A stretch of DNA of 50,930 bases from Janthinobacterium rivuli (GTDB lineage: Bacteria; Pseudomonadota; Gammaproteobacteria; Burkholderiales; Burkholderiaceae_D). The notes beneath the pieces were generated by a model, which did no database searches, was not told where the DNA came from, and saw nothing but the letters and a program-made list of their open reading frames with translations. This document shows positions 24,050 through 32,764 of the stretch, piece by piece. The translations under genes were made by a program, and so were the position numbers. The stretch spans positions 1 to 50,930 of the forward strand of contig NZ_WFLJ01000030.1 in assembly GCF_009208735.1 (NCBI RefSeq), in the 5' to 3' direction. Numbering within the stretch: position 1 is the first letter of the stretch; every line of letters starts with the position of its first letter.

Positions 24050-26142
24050 ACGGCCTGAGATTGCCAGCCTGGCTCAGCGGAATGGGCAACAACGCCAGCA
24101 AGGGCATCGCCGCGCCGATCATCATCATCATGCTGCTGGCGATGATGGTGCTGCCGCTGCCCGCCTTCATCCTCGACATTTTCTTCAGTTTCAATATCGC
24201 GCTGTCCATCATCGTGCTGCTGACGGCGCTGTACACGGTCAAGCCGCTCGACTTCATGGCGTTCCCGACCATCCTGCTCGTGTCGACCATGCTGCGCCTG
24301 TCGCTGAACGTGGCGTCCACGCGCGTGGTGCTGACGGAAGGCCATACGGGCGCCGACGCGGCCGGTAAAGTGATCGAGGCCTTCGGTCACTTCTTGATTG
24401 GCGGCAACTACACGGTCGGTATCGTGGTCTTCATTATTTTGACGATCATCAACTTTACCGTGGTGACCAAGGGTGCGGGCCGTATCGCCGAGGTGGGCGC
24501 CCGTTTCGCGCTGGACGCCATGCCCGGTAAACAAATGGCCATCGATGCCGACCTGAACGCGGGCCTGATCGGCGAAGACGAAGCGCGCCGCCGCCGCACG
24601 GAAGTGGCGCAGGAAGCGGAATTCTATGGCGCCATGGACGGCGCCAGCAAATACGTGCGCGGCGACGCCATCGCCGGCATCATGGTCACCGTCATCAACA
24701 TCGTCGGCGGCTTGCTGGTGGGTTTGCTGCAGCACGACATGGGCTTTGCCGATGCGCTCAAGAACTACACCTTGCTGGCCATCGGTGACGGCCTGGTGGC
24801 GCAGATTCCTTCGCTGATCATTTCCACGGCGGCCGGTATCGTCGTCTCGCGCGTGGCCAGCGAACAGGACATCGGCACCCAGCTGGTGGGCCAATTGTTC
24901 GCGAAGCCGCAAGTGCTGTATATCACCGCCGGCATCATCGGCGGCATGGGCCTGATTCCCGGCATGCCGAACATGGTCTTCATCCTGCTGGCCTCGTTGC
25001 TGGCCGGCTCCGCCTATCTGATCAGCAAGAAGCGCACGCAGGCAAAAGAGGCGGCCGAAAAGCCGGCCGAAGTGCCGCAAGCAACCGTGGCGCCCGAGCA
25101 GGAAGAAGCCAGCTGGCAAGACATCATGCCCGTCGACACCCTGGGCCTGGAAGTGGGCTACCGTTTGATCCCGCTGGTCGACAAGACGCAGGGCGGCGAA
25201 TTGCTCAAACGTATCAAGGGCATCCGCAAGAAATTCGCCCAGGAAGTGGGTTTCCTGGCGCCGCCCGTGCATATCCGCGACAACCTGGAATTGAAGCCGT
25301 CCGCCTACCGCATCACCCTCAAGGGCGTGGAAGTGGGCGTGGGCGAAGCGTTCAACGGCCAGTTCCTGGCCATCAATCCCGGCATGGCCAGCGGCACCTT
25401 GCCGGGCCTGGCCACGAACGACCCCGCCTTCGGCCTGCCCGCCACCTGGATCGACGCCAGCTTGCGCGACCAGGCGCAATCGATGGGCTACACGGTGGTC
25501 GATGCGGGCACCGTGGTGGCCACGCACTTGAATCATCTGATCACCTCGCACGCGTCCGAACTGCTGGGCCGCGCGGAAGTGCAGTCGCTGCTCGATCACC
25601 TGGGCAAGGAATCGCCGCGCCTGGTGGAAGACCTGGTGCCGAAGATGCTGTCGCTGTCGACCCTGCAAAAAGTGCTGCAGAACCTGCTGGCCGAGGGCGT
25701 GCACATCCGCGACATGCGCACCGTCATCGAAACCCTGGCCGAGCATACGGTCAATACGCAAGACCCGAACGACCTGACGGCGCTGGTGCGCGTGGCCCTG
25801 GGCCGCGCCATCGTGCAGCAACTGTTCCCCGGCGCGGCCGAACTGTCCGTGATGACGCTCGACAGCCGCCTGGAGCGCCTGCTGATGCAGGCGATGGGCA
25901 ATGGCGGCGATGGCGCCGGCATCGAGCCGGGCTTGGCCGACACCATCGCGCACCAGGCGGGCCTGGCTGCCCAGCAGCAGGAAGCGCTGGGCCTGACACC
26001 GGTGCTGCTGGTGCCTGCGCCGCTGCGCGCCTTGCTGTCGCGTTTCCTGCGCCGCGCCTTGCCGCAACTGAAAGTGCTGTCGCATGCGGAAGTGCCGGAA
26101 ACCAAGACCATCCGCGTGACGGCGCTGGTGGGCGCGCAATAG
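24046..26142 (+). CDS. flhA: Flagellar export-gate protein FlhA (698 aa)
   Basis: The largest export-gate component, forming the nonameric cytoplasmic ring that docks chaperone-substrate complexes. About eight transmembrane helices fill the first 330 residues, including the FHIPEP signature region: ALYTVKPLDFMAFPTILLVS, MLRLSLNVASTRVVL, and the conserved loop GRIAEVGARFALDAMPGKQM. The cytoplasmic domain begins near residue 345 (QDIMPVDTLGLEVGYRLIPL). Length is typical. It overlaps flhB by four bases; the REP-like palindrome and a 267-bp gap follow. Confidence 0.97.
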   Translation: MNGLRLPAWLSGMGNNASKGIAAPIIIIMLLAMMVLPLPAFILDIFFSFNIALSIIVLLTALYTVKPLDFMAFPTILLVSTMLRLSLNVASTRVVLTEGHTGADAAGKVIEAFGHFLIGGNYTVGIVVFIILTIINFTVVTKGAGRIAEVGARFALDAMPGKQMAIDADLNAGLIGEDEARRRRTEVAQEAEFYGAMDGASKYVRGDAIAGIMVTVINIVGGLLVGLLQHDMGFADALKNYTLLAIGDGLVAQIPSLIISTAAGIVVSRVASEQDIGTQLVGQLFAKPQVLYITAGIIGGMGLIPGMPNMVFILLASLLAGSAYLISKKRTQAKEAAEKPAEVPQATVAPEQEEASWQDIMPVDTLGLEVGYRLIPLVDKTQGGELLKRIKGIRKKFAQEVGFLAPPVHIRDNLELKPSAYRITLKGVEVGVGEAFNGQFLAINPGMASGTLPGLATNDPAFGLPATWIDASLRDQAQSMGYTVVDAGTVVATHLNHLITSHASELLGRAEVQSLLDHLGKESPRLVEDLVPKMLSLSTLQKVLQNLLAEGVHIRDMRTVIETLAEHTVNTQDPNDLTALVRVALGRAIVQQLFPGAAELSVMTLDSRLERLLMQAMGNGGDGAGIEPGLADTIAHQAGLAAQQQEALGLTPVLLVPAPLRALLSRFLRRALPQLKVLSHAEVPETKTIRVTALVGAQ

Positions 26143-26159
26143 TTGACAGCATTAGTACC

Positions 26160-26186
26160 GGGGTCAGACCCGCCGGGTCTGACCCC
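26160..26186. repeat. REP-like perfect palindrome GGGGTCAGACCC-GCC-GGGTCTGACCCC
   Basis: Two perfect 12-bp arms around a GCC loop, 18 bp after the flhA stop. No T-run follows. From memory, this motif recurs across intergenic regions in Oxalobacteraceae and related genomes, as REP elements do. This is the only copy I see in the window. It could limit read-through from flhA into flhF. Confidence 0.65.
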
Positions 26187-26409
26187 AGCCCTTGCTTTTG
26201 GTCAAATAAACATCAATTTCCTGCTGGCAAACTGAATAACGGGTACTTTCCCGTCCTGTTCCTTCGATCATTTCCTGTAAGCATCGCTAATAATGGAAAC
26301 TGTCCGGGTGATCTGTGTCCATGTGGAAGACAGCACTCAAGCAACAGGAGTCGACGATGGTCACACAGTTCAGCCAATATTGCGCCACCCCCGCCCTGGG
26401 AGGCCGGTC

Positions 26410-27738
26410 ATGAATGTGAAGAAATTTACGGGCGCCTCGTCGCGCGATGCGCTGCGCAAGGTGCGCGAAGCGCTGGGCCCCGATGCCGTGATCCTGTCGA
26501 ACCGCCAGGCCGACGGCGTGGTGGAGATCCTCGCGCTGGCCAATGACGATGCCGCTTCGCTGGCGTCGCCGCCGGCCGCATCCGAAATGTCGCAGCCCCG
26601 TCCCCAGTTGCAGACCCAGTTCGCCACGCCGCAGCGTCCGGCCGCCCCGGCCCAGCGCCCGGCCGCGCCACGTCCTGCCGCACCGCGCCAGGTAGCCGGC
26701 GAGCCAGTGGACATGGCCCGCATGCAGCAGATGATGGCCAGCGCGCTGGCGCACGTCAAGGAAAACGCCGCCGCCGAGATGAGCGGCATGATGAATGAAA
26801 TCCGCGCTATGCGCGGCATGATGGAAACCCAGCTGGCGGAAATCTCGTGGGGGTCGACACAGCAGCGCGAGCCGCAAAAAGCCGTCGTGCTGCGTGAAAT
26901 GCTGGCGGCCGGCTTCTCTGCCAGCCTGGCGCGCTACCTGATCGACAAGCTGCCAGCCGGCCTCGATGGCGCGCAAAGCATGCGCTGGATTAAGACGGTC
27001 CTGAGCCGCAACCTGAACACGGTCGCCAATGAAGACGCGATGCTGGAGCAGGGCGGCGTGTTTGCCCTGGTCGGCCCGACGGGCGTCGGCAAGACCACCA
27101 GCACGGCCAAGCTGGCGGCCCGCTGCGTGATGCGCCACGGCCCGGAAAAGCTGGCCCTGATCACCACGGACGCCTATCGTATCGGCGCGCACGAGCAATT
27201 GCGCATCTATGGCAAGATCCTCGGCGTGATGGTGCATTCGGTGAAGGACGAGGCGGACTTGCGCATCGCCCTGAAGGAACTCAAGAACAAGCACACGGTG
27301 CTGATCGATACGGTGGGCGTGAGCCAGCGCGACCAGATGGTGACGGAACAGGTGGCCATGCTGTCGGGCGCCGGCGCCGACGTGAAACGCCTGCTGTGCC
27401 TCAATTCCACGGCGACGCAGGAAACCCTCAACGAAGTGGTGCGCGCCTATCAGGGCAGCGGCCTGGCCGGCTGCATCATGACCAAGCTCGATGAAGCGGC
27501 CTCGATCGGTAACGTGCTCGACGTGGTGATCCGCCAGAAACTGAATCTGTTTTATGTGTCGAACGGCCAGCGCGTACCGGAAGACCTGTACCTGGCCGAC
27601 CGCGGCTACCTGATCGACCGCGCCTTCAAGCTCAAGCGCGATGCGGCGGCCACGCAGTTTTCCGATGCCGAACTGCCGCTGCTGATGGCGCAGGCGGCCG
27701 CCCGCAACAATGAAGCGCGCGGGGTGCGCCTTGGCTAA
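26410..27738 (+). CDS. flhF: Flagellar biosynthesis GTPase FlhF (442 aa)
   Basis: An SRP-type GTPase that sets the cell-pole site of flagellar assembly. The start MNVKKFTGASSRDALRKVRE matches the family N-terminus and has GGGAGG eight bases upstream; a longer in-frame extension to 26293 is rejected. A variable Ala/Pro-rich B domain spans about residues 50-110. The NG domain has the P-loop GPTGVGKTTSTAKLAA (about 222-237), TTDAYRIGAHEQLRIYGKIL, DTVGVSQRD in the G3 position and TKLDEAAS in G4. It is followed by an overlapping flhG, as in polar flagellates. Confidence 0.96.
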   Translation: MNVKKFTGASSRDALRKVREALGPDAVILSNRQADGVVEILALANDDAASLASPPAASEMSQPRPQLQTQFATPQRPAAPAQRPAAPRPAAPRQVAGEPVDMARMQQMMASALAHVKENAAAEMSGMMNEIRAMRGMMETQLAEISWGSTQQREPQKAVVLREMLAAGFSASLARYLIDKLPAGLDGAQSMRWIKTVLSRNLNTVANEDAMLEQGGVFALVGPTGVGKTTSTAKLAARCVMRHGPEKLALITTDAYRIGAHEQLRIYGKILGVMVHSVKDEADLRIALKELKNKHTVLIDTVGVSQRDQMVTEQVAMLSGAGADVKRLLCLNSTATQETLNEVVRAYQGSGLAGCIMTKLDEAASIGNVLDVVIRQKLNLFYVSNGQRVPEDLYLADRGYLIDRAFKLKRDAAATQFSDAELPLLMAQAAARNNEARGVRLG

Positions 27739-28594
27739 TTTCGATTTCGACCAGGCCGAAGGCCTGCGCCGCATGCTGGCCGGCCCGCAGCCGCGCGTTA
27801 TGACATTTTTATCGGCCACGCCGCAGGACGACAAGGGCGCCATGCTGGTCAACCTGGGCGCCTCGCTGGTCTACGGCGGCAACGACGTGCTGCTGCTCGA
27901 CGCCAGCGGCGGCGGTGATGGCGTCGCTGCGCGCCTGGGGCTGGCGCACGGCGCCAGCCTGCGCGACGTGGCGCGCCAGCAGTGCGGCTTGAACCAGGTC
28001 ATCCACCAGGTGCCGCAAGGCTTCGGCGTGGCCAGCCTGGGCGCGCGCAACCACCTGATGGACAGCATGGATTACGCTTCGGCCGACGAGCTGCGCCGCC
28101 TGGGCAAGACCTTTGACGTGCTGGCGCGCCAGAGCGGCATCGTGCTGGTCGACGGCGTCGTCGCCGATGAGGGCGATTGTTTCCCCGTGCCGCTGATGGC
28201 TTCTTCGGATATCGTCGTGCAAGTCTCGACCAGCGCCACCTCGATCAAGGCGGCGTACTGCCTGATCAAGCGCCTGAGCCAGGAACTGGGACGCCGTCCG
28301 TTCGGCATTCTCGTCACCGGCGCTTCCGAATCCGAAGCAAAAGTGGTATACGATAATATGGCGCAGGCGGCGAGCCGCTACCTGGCCGTGAAGCTGACCT
28401 CGATGGGGTCGGTGCCTGCCGATGAGTATCTGCACCGCGCGGCGCGGCTGGGCCGCAGCGTGGTCGATGCCTTTCCGCTGGCGGGAGCGTCGGTGGCGTT
28501 TCGCGGACTGGCCGAGCGGCTGGCCCGTTCGGCGGCGCCGGTGCTCGGCGGCACCTTGTACCAGACGGGGAGCCCGCACCAGTTCAGCGCCTGA
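27731..28594 (+). CDS. flhG: FlhG/FleN MinD-like flagellar number regulator, divergent ATPase site (287 aa)
   Basis: A ParA/MinD-family partner of FlhF that limits flagellar number. A TTG start at 27731, overlapping the flhF end by 8 bp, is preferred because MANFDFDQAEGLRRMLAG looks like the family's helical FlhF-contacting N-terminus; an ATG at 27710 adds seven residues. The expected KGGVGKT/S P-loop is replaced by SATPQDDKGAMLVNLG (residues 28-43), so the Walker-A lysine pair is not recognisable. LLLDASGGGDGV stands where the Walker A' DADLGLANV normally lies. The C-terminal half (DIVVQVSTSATSIKAAYCLI) is MinD-like. ATPase activity is therefore doubtful. Confidence 0.87.
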   Translation: MANFDFDQAEGLRRMLAGPQPRVMTFLSATPQDDKGAMLVNLGASLVYGGNDVLLLDASGGGDGVAARLGLAHGASLRDVARQQCGLNQVIHQVPQGFGVASLGARNHLMDSMDYASADELRRLGKTFDVLARQSGIVLVDGVVADEGDCFPVPLMASSDIVVQVSTSATSIKAAYCLIKRLSQELGRRPFGILVTGASESEAKVVYDNMAQAASRYLAVKLTSMGSVPADEYLHRAARLGRSVVDAFPLAGASVAFRGLAERLARSAAPVLGGTLYQTGSPHQFSA

Positions 28595-28641
28595 GACCCA
28601 CCGCGGCACCAGATAAAAGATGAGAAAACAATAAGCAGCCT

Positions 28642-29373
28642 ATGTACACGGTCAAAGGGAAATCGAACAAGGACTATTTGCTGACGGAGCACATTCCGCT
28701 GGTGAAGCGTCTGGCGCACCATATGAAGGCGAAATTGCCGCCTTCGGTCGAGGTCGATGACCTGATCCAGGCCGGCATGATCGGCCTGCTCGATGCCATC
28801 AGCCGCTATGAAGAGACGCATGGCGCGCAGTTCGAGACGTATGCCGTGCTGCGCATCCGCGGCGCCATGCTCGATGAATTGCGCACCAGCGACTGGCTGC
28901 CGCGCAGCATGCGCCAGAACATGCGCAAGATCGAAGAGGCGATGAGCACCTTGCAGCAGCGCCTCGGCCATCCGCCGACGGAGTCGGAAGTGGCGAAGCT
29001 GCTGAAAATGTCGCTGGCCGACTACCAGGAAATGCTGGGCGATGGCGGCGGCCACCAACTGCTGTATTACGAAGATTTTCATGACCCGGACGGCAATGAC
29101 AGCTTCCTCGACCGCCATTGCGTGGACGAGGACAGCGACCCCTTGCGTTCCCTGCTCGATACCGATTTCCGGCAATCCGTGATCGATGCCATCGACGCGC
29201 TGCCGCCACGCGAGAAAATGCTCATGGGCCTGTATTACGAAGAAGAGCTGAACCTGAAGGAGATCGGCGCGGTGATGGGCGTATCCGAATCGCGCGTCTC
29301 GCAGCTGCATACCCAGGCCGTCGCGCGCCTGCGCGCAACCTTGAGGGAGCTGGCGTGGACTGGTCCAGCGTAA
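28642..29373 (+). CDS. fliA: Flagellar sigma factor FliA (sigma-28, 243 aa)
   Basis: The RNA polymerase sigma factor for late flagellar and chemotaxis genes. Region 2 is visible in HIPLVKRLAHHMKAKLPPSV, DDLIQAGMIGLLDAISRYEE and FETYAVLRIRGAMLDELR. Region 3 follows (MSTLQQRLGHPPTESEVAKL). Region 4 has the helix-turn-helix LKEIGAVMGVSESRVSQLHT. Its target promoters are visible in this window upstream of flgM and flgK. The motC start lies inside its last codons. Confidence 0.97.
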   Translation: MYTVKGKSNKDYLLTEHIPLVKRLAHHMKAKLPPSVEVDDLIQAGMIGLLDAISRYEETHGAQFETYAVLRIRGAMLDELRTSDWLPRSMRQNMRKIEEAMSTLQQRLGHPPTESEVAKLLKMSLADYQEMLGDGGGHQLLYYEDFHDPDGNDSFLDRHCVDEDSDPLRSLLDTDFRQSVIDAIDALPPREKMLMGLYYEEELNLKEIGAVMGVSESRVSQLHTQAVARLRATLRELAWTGPA

Positions 29374-30101
29374 TCGGGCTGGCGCTGGCGCTGGCGGGCC
29401 TGCTGGTCGGCCAGGCACTGGAGGGCGGCAAGATGGCCTCCCTGCTGCAGCCGGCCGCCTTCGCCATCGTCATCATCGGCACCTTCGGCGCCGTGCTGCT
29501 GCAGACGCGGCTGCGCACCTTCGTGCGCGGCCTGGAAATGCTGCGCTGGGTGTTTTTGCCGCCGCCCGACACGCGCGCCGCGCTGGCGCGCGACATCGGA
29601 CTATGGAGCTTGACGGCGCGCCGCGACGGCCCGCTGGCGCTCGAACGCCTGATGGAAAACACGGCCGACCGCTTCAATGCCAAGGGCTTGCGCATGATCG
29701 TCGACGGCATCGCGCCCGACAAGCTGCGCCAGCTGCTCGACGTGGAAATCTCCGCCTACGAAATGGCCGAGCGCCAGGCCGTCAAGGTGTGGGAATCGGC
29801 GGCCGGCTATTCGCCCACCATCGGCATCCTGGGCGCCGTGCTGGGCCTGATCCACGTGATGGAAAACCTCACCGACCCGAGCAAACTGGGCAGCGGCATC
29901 GCCGTGGCCTTCGTCTCGACCATTTATGGCGTCGGCCTGGCCAACCTGCTGTTCCTGCCGGTGGCCAACAAGCTCAAGGCCATCGTCTCGCGCCGCGTGC
30001 TGCAGTATGAAATCACGGCCGCCGTGCTGTACGACATCGCCACGGGCGACCATACGCGCATCATCGAAGAGCGCGTTTCCAGCCTGCTGCACGAGCACTG
30101 A
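29355..30101 (+). CDS. motC: Flagellar stator protein MotC (MotA/ExbB family, 248 aa)
   Basis: A GTG start at 29355 overlaps fliA by 19 bp, with GAGGGAG 5 bp upstream. The protein has four hydrophobic segments. Two are N-terminal (VIGLALALAGLLVGQALEGG and PAAFAIVIIGTFGAVLL). Two are C-terminal, including YSPTIGILGAVLGLIHVMEN and SGIAVAFVSTIYGVGLANLL, the proton-channel helices of the family. A cytoplasmic loop between them holds the torque-generating charged residues (AERQAVKVWESA). With MotD it forms the stator; the pair is the secondary stator set in Pseudomonas. No motAB is present in this window. Confidence 0.93.
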   Translation: MDWSSVIGLALALAGLLVGQALEGGKMASLLQPAAFAIVIIGTFGAVLLQTRLRTFVRGLEMLRWVFLPPPDTRAALARDIGLWSLTARRDGPLALERLMENTADRFNAKGLRMIVDGIAPDKLRQLLDVEISAYEMAERQAVKVWESAAGYSPTIGILGAVLGLIHVMENLTDPSKLGSGIAVAFVSTIYGVGLANLLFLPVANKLKAIVSRRVLQYEITAAVLYDIATGDHTRIIEERVSSLLHEH

Positions 30102-30103
30102 CC

Positions 30104-30889
30104 ATGATGCGGCGCGCGCGCAGGAAATATGACGAGGAACCGGACAACCAGGACCGCTGGCTGATCTCGTACGCCGACTTCATCACCCTGCTGTTCGCCT
30201 TCTTTGTCGTCATGTATGCGATTTCACAAGTCAACGAAGGCAAATACCGCGTCTTCCAGAGCGCCATCGGCCAGGCCTTCAGTCTGGAAAAGGGCGCGCC
30301 GCCCATCATCATGGAAGCGCCGCAAGCCATTCCCTTGCCGAATCCCGCCCTGAAACGCCGCGCGGAAGCCATCCGTCGCGAGCGCGAACACATGACGCGC
30401 CTGGCGCAGGACCTCACGTCCACCCTGGCGCCGCTGGTCAAGGAAGGCAAGGTGCGGGTGACGCAGACGAGCCGCGGCGTGAGCGTGGAAATCAATGCCA
30501 GCGTGCTGTTCGATCCGGGCGCGGCGGGCCTGACGGCGGAATCGGACCAGGCGCTGCGCGCCGTCGCCGTGCTGCTCAAGGATGACACGCACGATGTGCA
30601 GGTGGAAGGGCATACGGATGTCCAGCCGATCAGCAATTCCAGTTTCGCCTCGAACTGGGAATTGTCGGCCGCGCGCGCCAGCGCCGTGGTGCGCCTGTTC
30701 ATCGCCAGCGGCGTCAAGGCGTCGCGCCTGACGGCCGTGGGTCACGCCGACAACATCCCCGTGGCGCCGAACGCCACGCCGGAAGGGCGCGCGCGCAACC
30801 GTCGCGTCGCCGTGACGATTCTCTCGGGCATCCCCGAAACGGTGACGGAAGTGCCGACGGCGCCCATGGCGCCTGCGCCGGCCAACTGA
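30104..30889 (+). CDS. motD: Flagellar stator protein MotD (MotB/OmpA family, 261 aa)
   Basis: Peptidoglycan-anchored stator subunit. After a short basic N-terminus, the transmembrane plug region WLISYADFITLLFAFFVVMY includes D25, the residue expected to bind the translocated proton. A periplasmic linker follows, then the OmpA-like domain from about residue 125 (VSVEINASVLFDPGAAGL, VEGHTDVQPI, NWELSAARASAVVRLFI, NRRVAVTIL). The gene follows motC by two bases, so both are co-translated. Confidence 0.94.
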   Translation: MMRRARRKYDEEPDNQDRWLISYADFITLLFAFFVVMYAISQVNEGKYRVFQSAIGQAFSLEKGAPPIIMEAPQAIPLPNPALKRRAEAIRREREHMTRLAQDLTSTLAPLVKEGKVRVTQTSRGVSVEINASVLFDPGAAGLTAESDQALRAVAVLLKDDTHDVQVEGHTDVQPISNSSFASNWELSAARASAVVRLFIASGVKASRLTAVGHADNIPVAPNATPEGRARNRRVAVTILSGIPETVTEVPTAPMAPAPAN

Positions 30890-30951
30890 GCCCGTCAACT
30901 GCGGGTGCCGCTTGGTACAATCGCCACCTTCCCATTTTTTACGTCTCCATC

Positions 30952-31314
30952 ATGAAAAGCAGCTCCCTGGGCGGTCTCGTCTATTCCACCGAAACGGGCC
31001 GCACGTGTCCCGCGTGCCGCCAGCCGCTGGCGCAATGCGCGTGCAAGGCGCAGGCGAAGGCGGCGCCCGCGGGCGACGGCGTGGTGCGCGTGTCGCGCCA
31101 GACCAAGGGCCGCGGCGGCAAGAGCGTCACCGTGGTCAAGGGCTTGCCGTTGGACGCCATCGCCCTGGCCTTGCTGGGCAAGCAACTGCGCACGCAGTGC
31201 GGTTCGGGCGGCACGGTCAAGGATGGCGTGATCGAAGTGCAGGGCGACCATGTGGACGCCATCCTGGCCGCGCTGCTCAAGCTGGGTCACCAGCCGAAAA
31301 AGGCCGGCGGCTGA
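30952..31314 (+). CDS. yciH: SUI1-family translation initiation factor homologue (YciH, 120 aa)
   Basis: A small eIF1-like protein. An N-terminal Cys cluster (CPACRQPLAQCAC, residues about 19-31) looks like a zinc-binding knuckle. The SUI1 fold follows: VRVSRQTKGRGGKSVTVVKG, LLGKQLRTQCGSGGTVKDG and IEVQGDHVDAILAALLKLGH. The family is linked to start-codon fidelity. It lies 62 bp after motD; TACAAT at about 30915-30920 may be its own -10 box, so it is probably not part of the flagellar operon. Confidence 0.92.
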   Translation: MKSSSLGGLVYSTETGRTCPACRQPLAQCACKAQAKAAPAGDGVVRVSRQTKGRGGKSVTVVKGLPLDAIALALLGKQLRTQCGSGGTVKDGVIEVQGDHVDAILAALLKLGHQPKKAGG

Positions 31315-31384
31315 GCGCGTGGAGGCGTGCGGCATGCCGCCGCGCGCCTGTGGTAACGTGTATTTTCTTTATGCGCCACCTCAT

Positions 31385-32236
31385 ATGAATAGCAAACTGA
31401 CCAGCATCGCCATCGCCGCCGCCATCGCGGCGGGGCTGGCATTCGCGTACTGGCCCGCGCCCGACGGTGCCGCGCCGGCAGCCGTGGTCGCCGGCGGAGC
31501 GCCGGCGGGACGCAGCCTGGCGTCGTATCTGGCTATCGATGCCAGCCCCGTCGCCGCTGCCGCGCCCGTTCCCGTGACCCTGGCGCAGCGGCTCGAACGC
31601 CTGGGCGCCAGCGGCAAGCCGGAAGACGCATATGCGGCCTACAACCTGCTCGACGACTGCATCGTCTTCCAGCGCGAAAGCCGCTTGCCTGGGCTGGAGT
31701 TCGAACTGGGGCGCGAGATGACGGCGGAAGAAAAAACCGCCCAGCAGCAGCTGTGCGCGGGCCTGACGCAGCGCCAGCGCGAGGATCGCCTGGCCTACCT
31801 GGCCGCCGCCGCGAAGGCGGGCGTGCCCGGTGCCGCCACGCTGTTCCTGTCGGAAGGGCCGTTCGGCGACCGCAGCGCGCTGCGCGACCGTCCCGACGAT
31901 CCGCTGGTGCAGGCATGGAAGCGGCAAGCCATAGCCCAGCTGGCGGCGCAGGCGGACGAGGCGGAATTGAGCAGCGTGTCGACCCTGATGATGGCGTATC
32001 TGCGCGATGGCGAGGTGGTGCGCAAGGATGCGTCGCAAGCGTATGGTTACCTGCTGGCCTTGCGCCAGGTCTATGACGACATCCTGGCGCCCGGCGTCAC
32101 CAATCCGTACCAGGATGAATACTGGCACTGGCTGCAAAACGAGCTGACGCCGGAGCAGCAGGCGGCCGCCAGCGCCAGGGCGCAAGCCATCGTGGCGAAA
32201 TATCGCCAGCATGCGGGGCGTGCCGCGCACGGATGA
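31385..32236 (+). CDS. Exported hypothetical protein (283 aa)
   Basis: Not recognised. The chosen start MNSKLTSIAIAAAIAAGLAF gives a clean signal peptide or membrane anchor (residues 5-22), followed by an Ala/Pro-rich linker to about residue 60. The rest is predicted helical and Leu/Ala-rich, with features reminiscent of Sel1/TPR solenoids (EDAYAAYNLLDDCIVFQRES; RKDASQAYGYLLALRQVYDD) but no clear repeat register. Two cysteines in the mature part (DDCIVF and QQLCAG) could form a disulfide. It lies 70 bp after yciH and ends at a hairpin facing flgN. A periplasmic location is inferred. Confidence 0.7.
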   Translation: MNSKLTSIAIAAAIAAGLAFAYWPAPDGAAPAAVVAGGAPAGRSLASYLAIDASPVAAAAPVPVTLAQRLERLGASGKPEDAYAAYNLLDDCIVFQRESRLPGLEFELGREMTAEEKTAQQQLCAGLTQRQREDRLAYLAAAAKAGVPGAATLFLSEGPFGDRSALRDRPDDPLVQAWKRQAIAQLAAQADEAELSSVSTLMMAYLRDGEVVRKDASQAYGYLLALRQVYDDILAPGVTNPYQDEYWHWLQNELTPEQQAAASARAQAIVAKYRQHAGRAAHG

Positions 32237-32237
32237 G

Positions 32238-32263
32238 CCGGCAAGGCCGCTGCGCCTTGCCGG
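32238..32263. terminator. GC-rich hairpin between convergent genes
   Basis: Perfect 10-bp arms CCGGCAAGGC and GCCTTGCCGG around a 6-nt loop, just after the exported hypothetical and before the flgN stop at 32289. It lacks a T-run on either strand, so termination may be partial or Rho-assisted. Confidence 0.5.
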
Positions 32264-32288
32264 GGGGATTGCTGTGAACTAGGGGGTA

Positions 32289-32756
32289 TCAGCCGATGAC
32301 GACGCGACGGCTGGCCGTGTTCGTCGTCGCCTGGCCGCTGGGGCCGTAGAAATTGCCGCTTTGGGCCGGGGGGCGCATGGCGTTCAGGGCGCCTTGCGTG
32401 TGCAGCATGTGCTTGTTGACGAGCAGGCTGTTCAGGCGGTTTTGTTCCTTCGCTTCGCGCGTCGTCTCGAGCAAGGCTTTCCACAGGGGCGCCGCTTCCG
32501 CTTCGCCGGCGCCGACCAGCCAGTCTTCCATGCCCGCTTCGGCGGCCGTGAAGCCCGCCGCCGCCAGCGCCTGGTGGCGTTGCGCCGCCAGCTGGCTCAA
32601 TTGTCCGATCAGCGCCGTTTTGCGCACCGTGAGCTCCGCGATTGCATCGATGTCAGCCGCAACCAGATGCCGCTGTTCTTCTTTCATCAATGCCAGCAAT
32701 GTGGTCATGAGCTGTTGCTCGTCGCGCAGGCTGGAAAACGGAGTCACTGATTGCAT
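32289..32756 (-). CDS. flgN: Flagellar export chaperone FlgN (155 aa)
   Basis: A cytoplasmic helical chaperone for the hook-associated proteins FlgK and FlgL. The protein is almost wholly amphipathic helix: LRDEQQLMTTLLALMKEEQR, DIDAIAELTVRKTALIGQLS, then LAAQRHQALAAAG and a C-terminal basic segment. Size and position after flgM are typical. Its clients FlgK and FlgL are encoded about 9 kb away on the other strand. The start is 9 bp after the flgM stop. Confidence 0.9.
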   Translation of the reverse strand: MQSVTPFSSLRDEQQLMTTLLALMKEEQRHLVAADIDAIAELTVRKTALIGQLSQLAAQRHQALAAAGFTAAEAGMEDWLVGAGEAEAAPLWKALLETTREAKEQNRLNSLLVNKHMLHTQGALNAMRPPAQSGNFYGPSGQATTNTASRRVVIG

Positions 32757-32764
32757 GAGGGAAC

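Noticed and set aside
26287..27852. A 521-codon minus-strand frame opposite flhF
   Set aside because: FlhF with its GTPase motifs occupies the plus strand.
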